Assembly: GCF_025847205.1 (NCBI RefSeq)
Contig: NZ_JAOYTH010000008.1
Location: 62,001-126,000 of the forward strand
Direction of reading: 5' to 3'
Length of the DNA stretch: 64,000 nucleotides
Source of the DNA: Pararhizobium sp. YC-54
Lineage (GTDB): Bacteria; Pseudomonadota; Alphaproteobacteria; Rhizobiales; Rhizobiaceae
This document shows positions 8,818 through 18,367 of the stretch, one piece after another. The notes below the pieces were generated by a model. That model saw nothing but the letters and a program-made list of their open reading frames with translations. It did not search any database and was not told the origin of the DNA. Each line of letters starts with the position of its first letter. The first letter of the stretch is position 1. Both the position numbers and the translations under genes were made by a program.

Positions 8818-9371
8818 GTGTGGAACCGTCCCTCTATCCCGCTCTGATCACGGACCATTTCGGGGGAGTCGTTGAGAACCTCGGCGCCGCGCACGGCATT
8901 CACGCCTTTGCTGTTCCACCTGAGAAGATCGTCGAGTTCTGCCGGTTTCTGAAAGAACATCCGGCACTGCAATTCAATTTCCTCTCGGACATCTGCGGGG
9001 TCGATCATTATCCCGAAACACCGCGCTACGAGGCCGTGTACCACCTCTATTCGCTGCCCAACAGGTGGCGGGTTCGCATCAAGTGCAGGCTTGGCGATCC
9101 CCCGCAGGTTCCCTCGGTCACGGGCGTCTGGCGCACCGCCAACTGGCACGAGCGTGAGGCCTGGGACATGTATGGCATCCGGTTCGAGGGGCATCCCGAT
9201 CTGCGGCGGATCTACATGTGGGAAGGCTTCGAGGGCTTCCCCCAGCGCAAGGACTTCCCGCTGCGGGGCTACAAGGACAAGTTGAACCCCTTTGGTGCCG
9301 AAGGTCCGCCGCCAACACAGCCCGACCTTGCCACCAGGGATATTCCACAAGGGAGGCCGCCGGAGAGTTGA
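8814..9371 (+). CDS. nuoC: NADH-quinone oxidoreductase subunit C
   Basis: Peripheral-arm subunit of 185 residues, similar in length to stand-alone NuoC proteins. The family-defining C-terminal stretch is present: [34 protein letters not shown] and FPLRGYKDK. It is translationally coupled to nuoB (ATGA) and separated by one base from nuoD, so B, C and D are co-produced. C and D are separate genes, unlike the fused nuoCD of enterobacteria. Confidence 0.95.
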   Translation: MSVEPSLYPALITDHFGGVVENLGAAHGIHAFAVPPEKIVEFCRFLKEHPALQFNFLSDICGVDHYPETPRYEAVYHLYSLPNRWRVRIKCRLGDPPQVPSVTGVWRTANWHEREAWDMYGIRFEGHPDLRRIYMWEGFEGFPQRKDFPLRGYKDKLNPFGAEGPPPTQPDLATRDIPQGRPPES

Positions 9372-9372
9372 G

Positions 9373-10587
9373 ATGACCGAAGTCACCGCACTCGACAGGC
9401 CGGAAGGCGAAGCACTCAATACCAGCGATGTGCTCCTCAACCTCGGCCCGCAGCACCCCAGCACTCACGGGGTTCTTCGGCTCGTCCTCGAACTTGACGG
9501 CGAGTACGTCAAGCGCGTGGACCCGCATATCGGCTACCTCCACCGCGGCACCGAAAAACTGGCGGAAAGCTTCACCTATACCCAGATTTTCCCGCTGACG
9601 GACCGGCTCGACTATCTCTGCCCGCCTTCGAACAACCTGGCCTTCGCGCTGGCGGTGGAGAAACTGCTGGGCATAGAAGCACCGCTGCGGGCGCAGTATA
9701 TCCGCGTGGTGATGGCCGAGCTGGCACGGATTTCCGGTCATCTCCTGATCACCGGCGCGCTGCCGCTGGACCTGGGTGCCATGACCGCGTTGCTCTACGT
9801 CATGCGCGAGCGCGAAATGATCATGGACCTGTTGGAGATGATCAGCGGGGCGAGGATGCATACGTCCTTCTGCCGGGTCGGCGGGGTGCGCGAGGATCTG
9901 CCTGACGGGTTTTTCCCCAAGATCCGGGAGTTTTGTGACATCTTCCCGAACCGCATCCGCGATTATGAACGGCTGATCGATAACAATCGGGTGTTCATGA
10001 AGCGCACGCAGGGGATTGGCGTGATCGCCGCCGAGGACGCCATCGATCTGGGCTTAAGCGGCCCGAACCTGCGCGCCTCGGGCGTCGATTGGGACATCCG
10101 CCGCGACGAGCCTTACGAGATCTACGATCGGCTCGACTTCAACGTCATCACCCGCAAGGAGGGCGACTGCTATGCACGCTGGCAGTGCCGGGTCGAGGAA
10201 ATGCGCGAGAGCATCCGGATCATCGAGCAATGCCTCGACCAGATGCCTGAGGGGCCGTTCCAGATCGACATGCCGACGATCGCCTTCCCGGTGGACAAGG
10301 ATCGGGTGCATTGCTCGATGGAGGCGCTGATCCAGCATTTCGACCTGTCGGCCTACGGCTTCAAGGTGCCGAAGGGCGAGGTCTATTCGGCTATCGAGGC
10401 GCCAAAGGGCGAGCTTGGCTTCTACATCATCAGCGACGGGTCGCCAAAACCATTCCGCATGAAGGTGCGGGCACCCTCGTTCGTCAACCTTCAGGCACTC
10501 TTCGGGGTCACCAACGCCCGCTACCTGGCGGACATGATCGCGGTGCTCGGCAGCCTCGATCCGGTGATGGCGGAGGTGGACAAGTAG
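9373..10587 (+). CDS. nuoD: NADH-quinone oxidoreductase subunit D (49 kDa)
   Basis: Quinone-site subunit, homologous to the large subunit of [NiFe] hydrogenases, 404 residues. Motifs: NLGPQHPSTHGVLRLVLELD with the quinone-site His loop, HIGYLHRGTEKLAE, YLCPPSNNLAFALAVEKLLG, ARISGHLL and APKGELGFYIISDGSPKPFR. The C-terminus runs LADMIAVLGSLDPVMAEVDK, the normal family ending with the acidic residue. ATG 9373 starts one base after the nuoC stop; the frame extends upstream to 9292 inside nuoC without support. Confidence 0.97.
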   Translation: MTEVTALDRPEGEALNTSDVLLNLGPQHPSTHGVLRLVLELDGEYVKRVDPHIGYLHRGTEKLAESFTYTQIFPLTDRLDYLCPPSNNLAFALAVEKLLGIEAPLRAQYIRVVMAELARISGHLLITGALPLDLGAMTALLYVMREREMIMDLLEMISGARMHTSFCRVGGVREDLPDGFFPKIREFCDIFPNRIRDYERLIDNNRVFMKRTQGIGVIAAEDAIDLGLSGPNLRASGVDWDIRRDEPYEIYDRLDFNVITRKEGDCYARWQCRVEEMRESIRIIEQCLDQMPEGPFQIDMPTIAFPVDKDRVHCSMEALIQHFDLSAYGFKVPKGEVYSAIEAPKGELGFYIISDGSPKPFRMKVRAPSFVNLQALFGVTNARYLADMIAVLGSLDPVMAEVDK

Positions 10588-10603
10588 CAGGGATTTGAAT
10601 GCG

Positions 10604-11116
10604 ATGAGCATGCGCGAAAAGATCGAAGAAGCGGCAGCGCGGTATCCCGACCAGCGCTCGGCGATCATGCCGGCGCTTCTGATCGCGCAGAGGCAACATG
10701 GCCATCTGCCCGGCGCGGTGCTGGAAGAGGTTGCTGACATCCTCGGTGTCGAGCGGATCTGGGTCTACGAACTGGCGACCTTCTATACGCTCTTCCATAC
10801 CGAGCCGGTGGGCAGGTTCCACCTGCAACTCTGTGACAATGTTTCCTGCATGCTGTGCGGATCAGAGGACCTGCTGACGCATCTGGAAACGGTGCTGGGC
10901 ATCATGAAGGGCGACACCACGCCGGACGGGCTGTTCACGCTTTCCACCGTCGAGTGTCTCGGCGCCTGCGAGATGGCTCCGGTGATGCAAGTCGGCGACG
11001 ACTACCACGGCAACCTGGATGTCGCGCGGATAGACGCACTCCTGGACAGCCTCCGGGCGACAGAGGGGCAGCGATCGAGCGTTGAGCACGCCTCGATGCG
11101 ACCGACGGGAGAGTAG
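10604..11116 (+). CDS. nuoE: NADH-quinone oxidoreductase subunit E (24 kDa)
   Basis: Thioredoxin-like subunit carrying the N1a [2Fe-2S] cluster, 170 residues. Its four ligands appear as CDNVSC (Cx4C) and CLGAC (Cx3C). The N-terminal helical part has QRQHGHLPGAVLEEVADILG and YELATFYTLFHTEPVG. ATG 10604 is preferred because AGGGA lies ten bases before it; the TTG at 10595 is too close to that site. It partners NuoF in the NADH dehydrogenase module. Confidence 0.95.
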   Translation: MSMREKIEEAAARYPDQRSAIMPALLIAQRQHGHLPGAVLEEVADILGVERIWVYELATFYTLFHTEPVGRFHLQLCDNVSCMLCGSEDLLTHLETVLGIMKGDTTPDGLFTLSTVECLGACEMAPVMQVGDDYHGNLDVARIDALLDSLRATEGQRSSVEHASMRPTGE

Positions 11117-11120
11117 CGCC

Positions 11121-12386
11121 ATGTTCGAGCCGGTTCTTCTCAAGAATATCGACGTGCCGGACGGTCATTTGCTGTCGACCTACGCGGCTGGCGGCGGCTA
11201 CCAGGCGCTGGCGAAGGTGCTGCGCGAGCATACGCCTGATGAGGTCGTTGACACCGTCAAACAATCCAACCTGCGTGGTCGCGGCGGTGCCGGATTCCCT
11301 ACGGGCATGAAATGGAGTTTCGTGCCGAAGCGGACCGACAGGCCGCGATATCTGTGCTGCAACGCCGATGAGGGCGAGCCGGGCACCTTCAAGGACCGGA
11401 TACTCATGGAGCGCGATCCGCACCAGCTCATCGAGGGGCTGGCGGTCAGCGCCTACGCGATTGGGGCCGAAACCGCCTATGTCTACATCCGTGGAGAATA
11501 TGTGACGGCGATCCGGCGCCTGGAGCAGGCGATCGCCGAGGCACACGCAAAGGGTTATCTGGGAACGCACATCCTGGGCTCGGATTTCAATTTCGCCATA
11601 CACATCCATTGCGGCGCCGGTGCCTATATCTGCGGCGAGGAGACTGCGATGCTCGAGTCGCTCGAGGGCAAGCGGGCGCAACCGCGATTGAAGCCGCCGT
11701 TTCCGGCCGTGGCCGGGCTCTACGCCAGCCCGACAGTGATCAACAATGTCGAGACGCTCGCTTGCGTGCCGCATATCGTTGTGCGGGGGCCGGAGTGGTT
11801 TGCCGGCATCGGCCCGGACAAGAGCCCCGGCCCGAAGCTCTACTGCCTCAGCGGGCGCGTGCGCAAACCCGGCCTCTACGAGCTGCCGATGGGCATACCG
11901 CTGCGCGAACTGGTCGAAGAGCATGCCGGCGGCCCGTTGCCGGGGCGTAAGATCAAGGCCGTGATCCCGGGCGGGGTCTCAGCGCCGGTCATCCCTGAGC
12001 ACGGGCTGGAGGTGGGGATGGATTTCGACTCGCTGGCTGCCGCCGGCTCGATGCTCGGTTCGGCCGGCGTCATCGTGATCGATGACTCGACCTGCATGGT
12101 CAAGGTCGCCACCCGGATCATCGAGTTTTTCCATCATGAGTCCTGCGGCAAGTGCACGCCATGCCGGGAAGGATTGAACTGGGTCGTGAAGGTCCTGCGC
12201 CGTATTGAGGCTGGGCAGGGCGTCCCCGGCGACCTGGAGCAGCTGGAAATGCTCTGCAAGGGCATTTTCGGCAACACGTTTTGTGCCTTGGGTGACGGGG
12301 CGGCGATGGGATTGCGGGCCGCACTCACGCATTTCCGCGATGAATTTGTTGCGCACATCGAGGACCAAAGGTGCCCGTTTCACTGA
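11121..12386 (+). CDS. nuoF: NADH-quinone oxidoreductase subunit F (51 kDa)
   Basis: NADH- and FMN-binding subunit, 421 residues, the typical length. The glycine-rich NADH/FMN loop is LRGRGGAGFPTGMKWSF, followed by CCNADEGEPGTFKDR. The N3 [4Fe-4S] ligands are in ESCGKCTPCREG plus a later Cys in GNTFCALGDG. ATG 11121 has GGGAGAG about eight bases upstream. Its 3' end overlaps the upstream frame of nuoG, but nuoG proper starts 32 bases later. Electrons enter complex I here. Confidence 0.97.
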   Translation: MFEPVLLKNIDVPDGHLLSTYAAGGGYQALAKVLREHTPDEVVDTVKQSNLRGRGGAGFPTGMKWSFVPKRTDRPRYLCCNADEGEPGTFKDRILMERDPHQLIEGLAVSAYAIGAETAYVYIRGEYVTAIRRLEQAIAEAHAKGYLGTHILGSDFNFAIHIHCGAGAYICGEETAMLESLEGKRAQPRLKPPFPAVAGLYASPTVINNVETLACVPHIVVRGPEWFAGIGPDKSPGPKLYCLSGRVRKPGLYELPMGIPLRELVEEHAGGPLPGRKIKAVIPGGVSAPVIPEHGLEVGMDFDSLAAAGSMLGSAGVIVIDDSTCMVKVATRIIEFFHHESCGKCTPCREGLNWVVKVLRRIEAGQGVPGDLEQLEMLCKGIFGNTFCALGDGAAMGLRAALTHFRDEFVAHIEDQRCPFH

Positions 12387-12418
12387 AGCGAGTGCTTGAT
12401 CAGGACTGTGAGGAAACC

Positions 12419-14992
12419 ATGCTTAAAGTCACGATCGACGAGCAAACGCTGGAAGTCGAGGCTGGCTCGACGGTGCTACAGGCCGCCCAGCGTTTGGGCA
12501 TCGACATTCCGACCTTCTGCTATCTGAAGCGGCTGCCGCCGCTGGCTTCCTGCCGCATGTGCCTGGTGGAGATCGAGGGCCTGCGGCGGTTGCAGCCTTC
12601 GTGCGCCACCGCGGTCACCGATGGCATGGTCGTGCGGACGAACACGCCGCTGATCGACGAAACACGGTCTTCCATGCTCGACATGCTGCTCGCCAATCAT
12701 CCCCTCGACTGCCCGATCTGTGACAAGGGCGGCGAGTGCGAGCTTCAGGACATGGTGATGGCCTACGGCCCCCGCCGAAGCGAGTTCCGCGATCCCAAAC
12801 GTGTGTTCCACTCCCAGGACATTCGCCTCAGTCCGGTTATTATCATGAACGTCAACCGCTGCATCCAGTGCCAGCGCTGCGTCCGGATGTGTGAGGAGGT
12901 CGTCGGCGCGGTCGCCCTGGGTACCATCGAAAAAGGCATGGATACTGCCGTCACCGGCTTTGAGGGCAGCCTCGCGAGTTGCGACCAGTGCGGCAACTGC
13001 GTCGAAGTTTGCCCGGTTGGCGCGCTGATGAGCTTTCCCTATCGCTACAAGGCGCGCCCCTGGGATCTGGCTGAGACAGACACGGTATGCCCGCACTGCG
13101 GCACCGGCTGCCAACTTACGGTTGGGATGCGCAAGGGCGAGTTCATGCGGGTCCGCTCCAAGCAGGAACACGGGGTCAACCGCGAAACGCTCTGCGTGCG
13201 CGGACGCTTCGGCCTCGACTTTATCGAGAGCCGGGACCGGATCAAGCGGCCGATGATCCGTCGTGACGGCGCCCTGGTTCCGGTTTCCTGGGACGAGGCT
13301 GGGGACTATCTGCGCCGGCGCCTGTCGGGCGTCGAGAACAAGGCGGCGGGCGGGCTCGCGTCTGCACGGTTGCCCAACGAGGTGCTCTATCAGTTCCAGA
13401 AGCTGATGCGGACGGTGTTCCGGACCAACAACATTGATTGCTCGTCACGCTGGTCCGCGCCCTTCGATGCGCTCGGCCCGCTGCTGGCAGCCTTCTACAG
13501 CCGCGCGCCCCTGGACGAAGTGATCGGCAACGACTGCGTACTCGTCCTCGGCGGCAACGTAACCGAGGAGAACCCGGTCACCGAATACCTGCTGCGGGAT
13601 GCTGCGCGGCGGCGGCAGACCGGATTGCTCGTGCTCTCGGCGCGGCCATCGCGTCTGGACGCCGATGCCCGGGTGGTGGTTCGCGTACCGCCGGGCGGGG
13701 AAGCGGCGAGCATCGCGGCGATAGTCGCCGGACTTGTGGCAACGGCTGATCAGGCCTTGCCGGGCAACGCTCTTGCGACCATTGAAGCGAGCAGCCCGGC
13801 GGCGGATGCCGGCGGTGACGGGCCGGATCGTCTGGTCACCGCGCTCAACGAAGGCCGAAGCGTCACCGTGCTTGTCAGCGTCGACCTCCTGAGATCGCCG
13901 GAAGCGCGCGTGACGCTGCAACAGCTCAACAATCTGCTGCAGGTTCTCCGCCTGCTCGGCAAAGGCCTAGCGATGCAGTTCCTCTTTGACCGTGCCAACC
14001 AGATGGGCGCCTGGGACATGGGGGTTCTGCCTGCGGCGCTGCCGGGGCTGCAGGCGGTCACCGATGATGCGGCGCGCGCGCCTCTTGCACGGACCTGGGG
14101 CGCCGAAATCCCGTCTGAACCGGGCGTGGGTCTCGATGCCATGCTGGAACTCTGCGCCGGCGGGCGGATGGGCGCGCTCTACATTGCCGGGACCGACCCC
14201 CTGATCAGCTATCCCGACCGGGCGTTCGTCCAGCGGGCGCTCGGTGCCGCCGACCTCCTGATCGTCCAGGACGCCTTCCTTACGGACACGGCCGGCCTGG
14301 CCGAGGTCGTCCTGCCCGCGGCGGGTTACGGCGAAGAATCCGGCACGTTCACCAATAACGAGGGCCGGATCCAGAAGGTCCGCAAATTCCGTGAACTCGT
14401 TTTCGAGGCGCGAGGCAATCTGGCGATTTTCGACTTCGTTGCAGCGCTCCGCAACCAGGTGCTGCAGCCATCGGCGCAAGGCGAAATTTTCAACGAGATT
14501 GTCCGGCTGGTTCCGGCCTATCAGGGGCTGACACAGGATGGGCTTGGCGCCGACGGCGCATTCACCAAGGCGGTGCCAACGCCACCGGCTGGCGTGCTCC
14601 TTGCGCCGCCGCCCATTCCGACAGCAGCCGACCGGCTCATGCTGATCACCGGTAACTGCCTGTTCCACAACGGCTATCTTTCCGAACGGTCGGACATCCT
14701 GAACACGGTCGCCAACGATCCCTATGTCGCAATGAGCGCGCAGGATACCGCGCAGCTTGGCCTTTCGGATGGCGATCAGGTGATCGTGCGTTCAGCCCAA
14801 GGCGAACTGACGGCGCAGCTCAAGGTCGACAGGCGATTTCCAAAGGGCCTCGTCTTCGTTCCGGAAAACTATAGAGCCTTGCGTCTCAACAGCCTGATGC
14901 GGCGGGGCGAATACCCATGCCCGGTGGAGGTCCAGAAAGTGCATGTCACTCTTGAGGCCAACCGCACGGACCGGATCTGGCGTGGGGTCTGA
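12419..14992 (+). CDS. nuoG: NADH-quinone oxidoreductase subunit G (75 kDa)
   Basis: Large iron-sulfur subunit, 857 residues. Order of motifs: N-terminal [2Fe-2S] ferredoxin domain (CYLKRLPPLASCRMC), the His-Cys cluster HPLDCPICDKGGECELQ, ferredoxin-type CIQCQRCVRMC and CDQCGNCVEVCPVGAL, then CPHCGTGCQLTV with a later CVRGRFG (an N7-type or formate-dehydrogenase-like [4Fe-4S] site), and a molybdopterin-oxidoreductase fold without clear cofactor ligands. It ends with a domain resembling the molydopterin-dinucleotide-binding barrel (SAQDTAQLGLSDGDQVIVRS). ATG 12419 follows GAGGAAA. It is the last + strand nuo gene; the H-I-CBS unit converges on it. Confidence 0.96.
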   Translation: MLKVTIDEQTLEVEAGSTVLQAAQRLGIDIPTFCYLKRLPPLASCRMCLVEIEGLRRLQPSCATAVTDGMVVRTNTPLIDETRSSMLDMLLANHPLDCPICDKGGECELQDMVMAYGPRRSEFRDPKRVFHSQDIRLSPVIIMNVNRCIQCQRCVRMCEEVVGAVALGTIEKGMDTAVTGFEGSLASCDQCGNCVEVCPVGALMSFPYRYKARPWDLAETDTVCPHCGTGCQLTVGMRKGEFMRVRSKQEHGVNRETLCVRGRFGLDFIESRDRIKRPMIRRDGALVPVSWDEAGDYLRRRLSGVENKAAGGLASARLPNEVLYQFQKLMRTVFRTNNIDCSSRWSAPFDALGPLLAAFYSRAPLDEVIGNDCVLVLGGNVTEENPVTEYLLRDAARRRQTGLLVLSARPSRLDADARVVVRVPPGGEAASIAAIVAGLVATADQALPGNALATIEASSPAADAGGDGPDRLVTALNEGRSVTVLVSVDLLRSPEARVTLQQLNNLLQVLRLLGKGLAMQFLFDRANQMGAWDMGVLPAALPGLQAVTDDAARAPLARTWGAEIPSEPGVGLDAMLELCAGGRMGALYIAGTDPLISYPDRAFVQRALGAADLLIVQDAFLTDTAGLAEVVLPAAGYGEESGTFTNNEGRIQKVRKFRELVFEARGNLAIFDFVAALRNQVLQPSAQGEIFNEIVRLVPAYQGLTQDGLGADGAFTKAVPTPPAGVLLAPPPIPTAADRLMLITGNCLFHNGYLSERSDILNTVANDPYVAMSAQDTAQLGLSDGDQVIVRSAQGELTAQLKVDRRFPKGLVFVPENYRALRLNSLMRRGEYPCPVEVQKVHVTLEANRTDRIWRGV

Positions 14993-15061
14993 AGATTTGG
15001 GGTCGCGCACCGCAAGGACCCAGCAAGCCGCCCCCAGCGTCTTCACATCGATCTGGCAACG

Positions 15062-15502
15062 TCAGTGATACCTGGTCCCGCAGATGTAATCCTGCAGATC
15101 CTGCTCCGTGCGCTGCGCTTCGTCGAGCCTGTGTTTAACCACGTCGCCGATACTGACCACGCCGGCAACGTCGTTCCCATCCATGACCAGCACATGACGC
15201 GTCCGTCGCTTGGTCATGATCCCCATCGCGACGGGCAGCAAATCGTGTGTCGAACAGGTCGCCACGCTGCGGTTCATGATATCCGCGACCGGCATCATCG
15301 CCGCCTCGGCCCCGTATTCTGCCACCGCGTTGCAGCAATCCCGCTCCGACAGTGTACCCAGGTATTCGTCGTTCGATTGGCTGACGACGACGAAGCCGAT
15401 ATTGTTGCTGCGAAACAACCTCAGGACTTCCACCATCGTCTGATCGGGAGCGACAGCGATGACACCAACACCCTTGTTCTTCATGATTTCGCCGACAAAC
15501 AT
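15062..15502 (-). CDS. CBS-domain pair protein linked to complex I
   Basis: A 146-residue protein made almost entirely of two CBS motifs. The first (residues ~1-60) has VAPDQTMVEVLRLFRSNNIG and SERDC; the second (~70-135) has DIMNRSVATCSTHDLL, GIMTKRRTRHVLVMDG and GVVSIGDVVKHRL. CBS pairs usually bind adenine nucleotides or NAD(H) and regulate partner proteins. The gene lies 45 bases downstream of nuoI on the same strand, so it is probably co-transcribed with nuoH-nuoI. A role sensing the energy or redox state for this complex I is attractive but inferred. Free-standing CBS proteins of this length also occur as general stress proteins. Confidence 0.9.
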   Translation of the reverse strand: MFVGEIMKNKGVGVIAVAPDQTMVEVLRLFRSNNIGFVVVSQSNDEYLGTLSERDCCNAVAEYGAEAAMMPVADIMNRSVATCSTHDLLPVAMGIMTKRRTRHVLVMDGNDVAGVVSIGDVVKHRLDEAQRTEQDLQDYICGTRYH

Positions 15503-15547
15503 CTGAACCTCCTGTCCGATCGCTTCTGTCTGGCAGCTGGCGCGCGT

Positions 15548-16114
15548 TCACGTTCTGCGGATATTCCGCCACCAGTTGTAGCCTTGCGTCTCTTCCGTTT
15601 CGACGAGCACGTCCTTCTTCGTATTCAGGCGTGCGGCAACCACGCCGCCGCCGGTTGCCGCCTTGCCAGGCTTGGCGAGCAGATCGTCGCGTCCGATCAC
15701 CAGGTCCGCTGAGGAAAAACTCGAGAATTCATACTGCTGGCCAAGCGCGATCGCGTCCGCCGGGCAGGCGTCCTCGCACAACCCGCAAAACAGGCACCGG
15801 GCAGTGTCGATCTCGAATTTTGCCGGGTGACGGTTGCCCTTTTCGTCCTCGTAGGGGACGACTTCGATGCAGTCGCAGGGACAGATCCGCGCGCAGAGTT
15901 CGCAGGCCACGCATTTGATCTCGCCCTCGTCATCGCGTTTCAGGAAGTGGTGCCCGCGGTAGCGCGCGTAGGGCAACCATTTTTCCTTGTCCGGATATTG
16001 CATGGTGACGGGCTTGGAGAACATGTAGCCGAAGGTCAGCGCCAAGCCGTTCGCCAGATCGGCGAAGAACACCCAGCCTATCCATGTTCCAGCTCTGTCC
16101 TGTGCGCGCGACAT
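15548..16114 (-). CDS. nuoI: NADH-quinone oxidoreductase subunit I
   Basis: Ferredoxin-like subunit that carries clusters N6a and N6b, 188 residues. The two 4Fe-4S motifs are CVACELCARICPCDCIEV and CLFCGLCEDACPADAIAL, and the N-terminal helix contacts the membrane arm. A C-terminal extension of about 45 residues after the second cluster ends in GYNWWRNIRRT, as in other alphaproteobacterial second copies. It starts 21 bases after nuoH and precedes the CBS gene. With nuoH it forms the connecting module, placed here in a separate, oppositely oriented transcript. Confidence 0.95.
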   Translation of the reverse strand: MSRAQDRAGTWIGWVFFADLANGLALTFGYMFSKPVTMQYPDKEKWLPYARYRGHHFLKRDDEGEIKCVACELCARICPCDCIEVVPYEDEKGNRHPAKFEIDTARCLFCGLCEDACPADAIALGQQYEFSSFSSADLVIGRDDLLAKPGKAATGGGVVAARLNTKKDVLVETEETQGYNWWRNIRRT

Positions 16115-16135
16115 CGCCGCCTCGCTACGGGGCCG

Positions 16136-17146
16136 TTAGGCCCCTAAAAGTACACCAGTTATAATTATGTTCGCCATCGACAGAGGAAGCAAGACTTTCC
16201 ATCCGATCGCCATCAGTTGGTCGTAGCGGTAACGGGGAAAAGTGAAGCGGAACCAGATAAACACATAGATGAAAAATGCGACCTTGAGCACAAACCAAAG
16301 GAGCGGTGGCAAGGGCACCAGCACGCTGTTCCAACCGCCGAAGAACAGGATCACCACGAGGACCGACACCAGCAACACGATGGCATATTCGCTGACCATG
16401 AAGAACGCGAAGCGGATACCGCTGTATTCGGTATGGAACCCGGCCCCCAGATCGCCTTCCGCTTCCGAAAGGTCGAAGGGAATGCGCTGCGCTTCGGCAA
16501 GTCCTGCAACAAAGAACACGAAGAAGCCGACCGGCTGGTAGACGATGTTCCAGACATCGGCTTGCGCCCGCACGATATCGAGCAGGCTCATGGATTGCGC
16601 CAGCATGACCACGCCGATGACCGCGAAACCCATCGGGATCTCGTAGCTGATCATCTGCGCGCAGGTCCTGAGGCTGCCCAGCACGGCGTATTTGCTATTG
16701 GAGGCCCAGCCGCCGAAAATGACGCCGTAGACCTCGATCCCGATGACCGCGAAGACGAAAAGGAGCGCCACATTCATGTTGGAGACGTAGAGCGTGATCT
16801 CGGCGCCGAGGACCGAGATGCTTTCGCCGAAGGGGATCGCGACAAACACCACAAAGGGCGGGGCAAGCGCCAGGATTGGTGCCAGTTTGAACAGGAAGCG
16901 ATCGGCCTCGGCCGGGATGTGGTCCTCTTTGGTCAAGAGCTTGATGCCGTCCGCCATCGGCTGCAGCAGCCCATGCCACCCCACGCGCATCGGCCCCATG
17001 CGCTGCTGGATGTGCCCGGCGATCTTGCGTTCCAGCCAGGTTAGCGGCAAGGGCAACAGCAGCAGGATCGCAATCAGAAACGCGACCTTGAAAACGATCA
17101 GGCCAAGAGCGACGATAAGTTCCATGATCCGCGGCCACTTATTCAT
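16136..17146 (-). CDS. nuoH: NADH-quinone oxidoreductase subunit H
   Basis: Membrane subunit that forms the quinone chamber with NuoB and NuoD, 336 residues from the ATG at 17146 (alternative ATG 17125). Family motifs include LTWLERKIAGHIQQRMGPMR, VGWHGLLQPMADGIKLLTKE, YEIPMGFAVIGVVMLAQS, LAEAQRIPFDLSEAEGDLGA and GFHTEYSGIRFAFFMVSEYA. The frame is open to 17245, but the extra N-terminal residues look non-native. It is first in the - strand unit nuoH-nuoI-CBS. Neither start has a strong ribosome site. Confidence 0.94.
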   Translation of the reverse strand: MNKWPRIMELIVALGLIVFKVAFLIAILLLLPLPLTWLERKIAGHIQQRMGPMRVGWHGLLQPMADGIKLLTKEDHIPAEADRFLFKLAPILALAPPFVVFVAIPFGESISVLGAEITLYVSNMNVALLFVFAVIGIEVYGVIFGGWASNSKYAVLGSLRTCAQMISYEIPMGFAVIGVVMLAQSMSLLDIVRAQADVWNIVYQPVGFFVFFVAGLAEAQRIPFDLSEAEGDLGAGFHTEYSGIRFAFFMVSEYAIVLLVSVLVVILFFGGWNSVLVPLPPLLWFVLKVAFFIYVFIWFRFTFPRYRYDQLMAIGWKVLLPLSMANIIITGVLLGA

Positions 17147-17356
17147 CGGGTTGAAATGCGCGGTCGGACTTGGGCTCCGGCTATAAGCTGGGCACTTCGC
17201 GCACCATGTCACTATTACATGGTACAACGGCGCCACACCGTGCACAATGCCGTCAGTGCGGGAGCCTCTGCGTCGGTAGCAGCCACTGGTGAGCCGAGGT
17301 CATCATCGACAGGCAGGTCGCACGCCCCTAAGAGCATGTGAACCGATGCGAGTGCG

Positions 17357-18361
17357 TCACACGGCTCTTGCAAGCACCGCGACACAATCTCCGGGCTTGA
17401 CCAGGCCGGGAAAATGCCGTGCACACAAAACGCCATCCATTTTGGCGGAGACCTCTGAAGTCAATGCTCCGCTGCGGCCGATCGGGTAGATACGGGCCAC
17501 CACCTGCCCCGCCACCACCGTCTCGCCCATGTCGACCAGTGGTTCTATGAGGCCGCCTTCCTCCGCAAAGGAAAAGCAATTGCCGTCCGGCATGTCCAGC
17601 CACTGCGTAGGGACAGTATCGGCTTTGCCCGCGACGATGCCCGCCTGACGCAACACGTTGATGACACCCCGCTTGGCAATTCCAGCGCTCTTTGCGGTGG
17701 CCGTTCCGCCGCCGCCGAGTTCGGTCGTGATGAAGACCTTGCCCATCTCCTCGGCCGCCGTGTCATACATGCCGACGGCATCGATCTCGAGCATCTTCAT
17801 CGAATAGGGCGCCGAGAACGCATCGACAAGTTCGAACGCACGGGCCTCTTGTCTCTTGTCGGGCAGGATGTGTGCCGCGCAGAAAGGCAGGAAATCCAAT
17901 GTCTTGCCGCCGGAATGGAAATCGAGAACAATATCGGCAAGCGGCAAGAGTTCACGCTGGAAGTAGTCGGCTATCTTCTCAGTCACCGTGCCATCCGGCT
18001 TGCCCGGAAAACTGCGGTTCATATTGCCCCTGTCGATCGGCGACGTCCGCGTTCCGGCGGCGAAGGCTGGATAGTTCATCGCCGGAACGACAATGACGCG
18101 GCCCGAGACATCCGCGGCCTTCAAAGTCCGGGCAAGATCAAATAGCGCGATCGGCCCTTCATATTCGTCGCCGTGATTGCCGCCTGTGAGCAGCGCCGTC
18201 GGCCCCTCGCCGTTCTTGACAACGGTGATCGGAACCATCACCGAACCCCAGGCGGAATCGTCGCGACTGTACGGCAGCCGCAGGAAACCGTGCTGGACGC
18301 CCTCGGCCGAGAAATCGACCGTGGGCGAGATGGGAGACGGACGCAGGCCTTTATCGATCAT
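17357..18361 (-). CDS. eutE/doeB: N-alpha-acetyl-L-2,4-diaminobutyrate deacetylase (ectoine degradation)
   Basis: Succinylglutamate-desuccinylase/aspartoacylase-type zinc enzyme of the M14 fold, 334 residues. Zinc and catalytic motifs are GGNHGDEYEG (His and Glu ligands), RGNMNRSFPG and DFHSGGKTLDF (third His). In the ectoine pathway it removes the acetyl group from N-alpha-acetyl-diaminobutyrate made by the hydrolase encoded just upstream, giving L-2,4-diaminobutyrate. It is the last gene of the ehuABCD-eutABCDE - strand operon and begins seven bases after eutD. The C-terminal quarter has a barrel-like domain (ETVVAGQVVARIYPIG). Confidence 0.9.
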   Translation of the reverse strand: MIDKGLRPSPISPTVDFSAEGVQHGFLRLPYSRDDSAWGSVMVPITVVKNGEGPTALLTGGNHGDEYEGPIALFDLARTLKAADVSGRVIVVPAMNYPAFAAGTRTSPIDRGNMNRSFPGKPDGTVTEKIADYFQRELLPLADIVLDFHSGGKTLDFLPFCAAHILPDKRQEARAFELVDAFSAPYSMKMLEIDAVGMYDTAAEEMGKVFITTELGGGGTATAKSAGIAKRGVINVLRQAGIVAGKADTVPTQWLDMPDGNCFSFAEEGGLIEPLVDMGETVVAGQVVARIYPIGRSGALTSEVSAKMDGVLCARHFPGLVKPGDCVAVLARAV

Positions 18362-18367
18362 CTGAAA

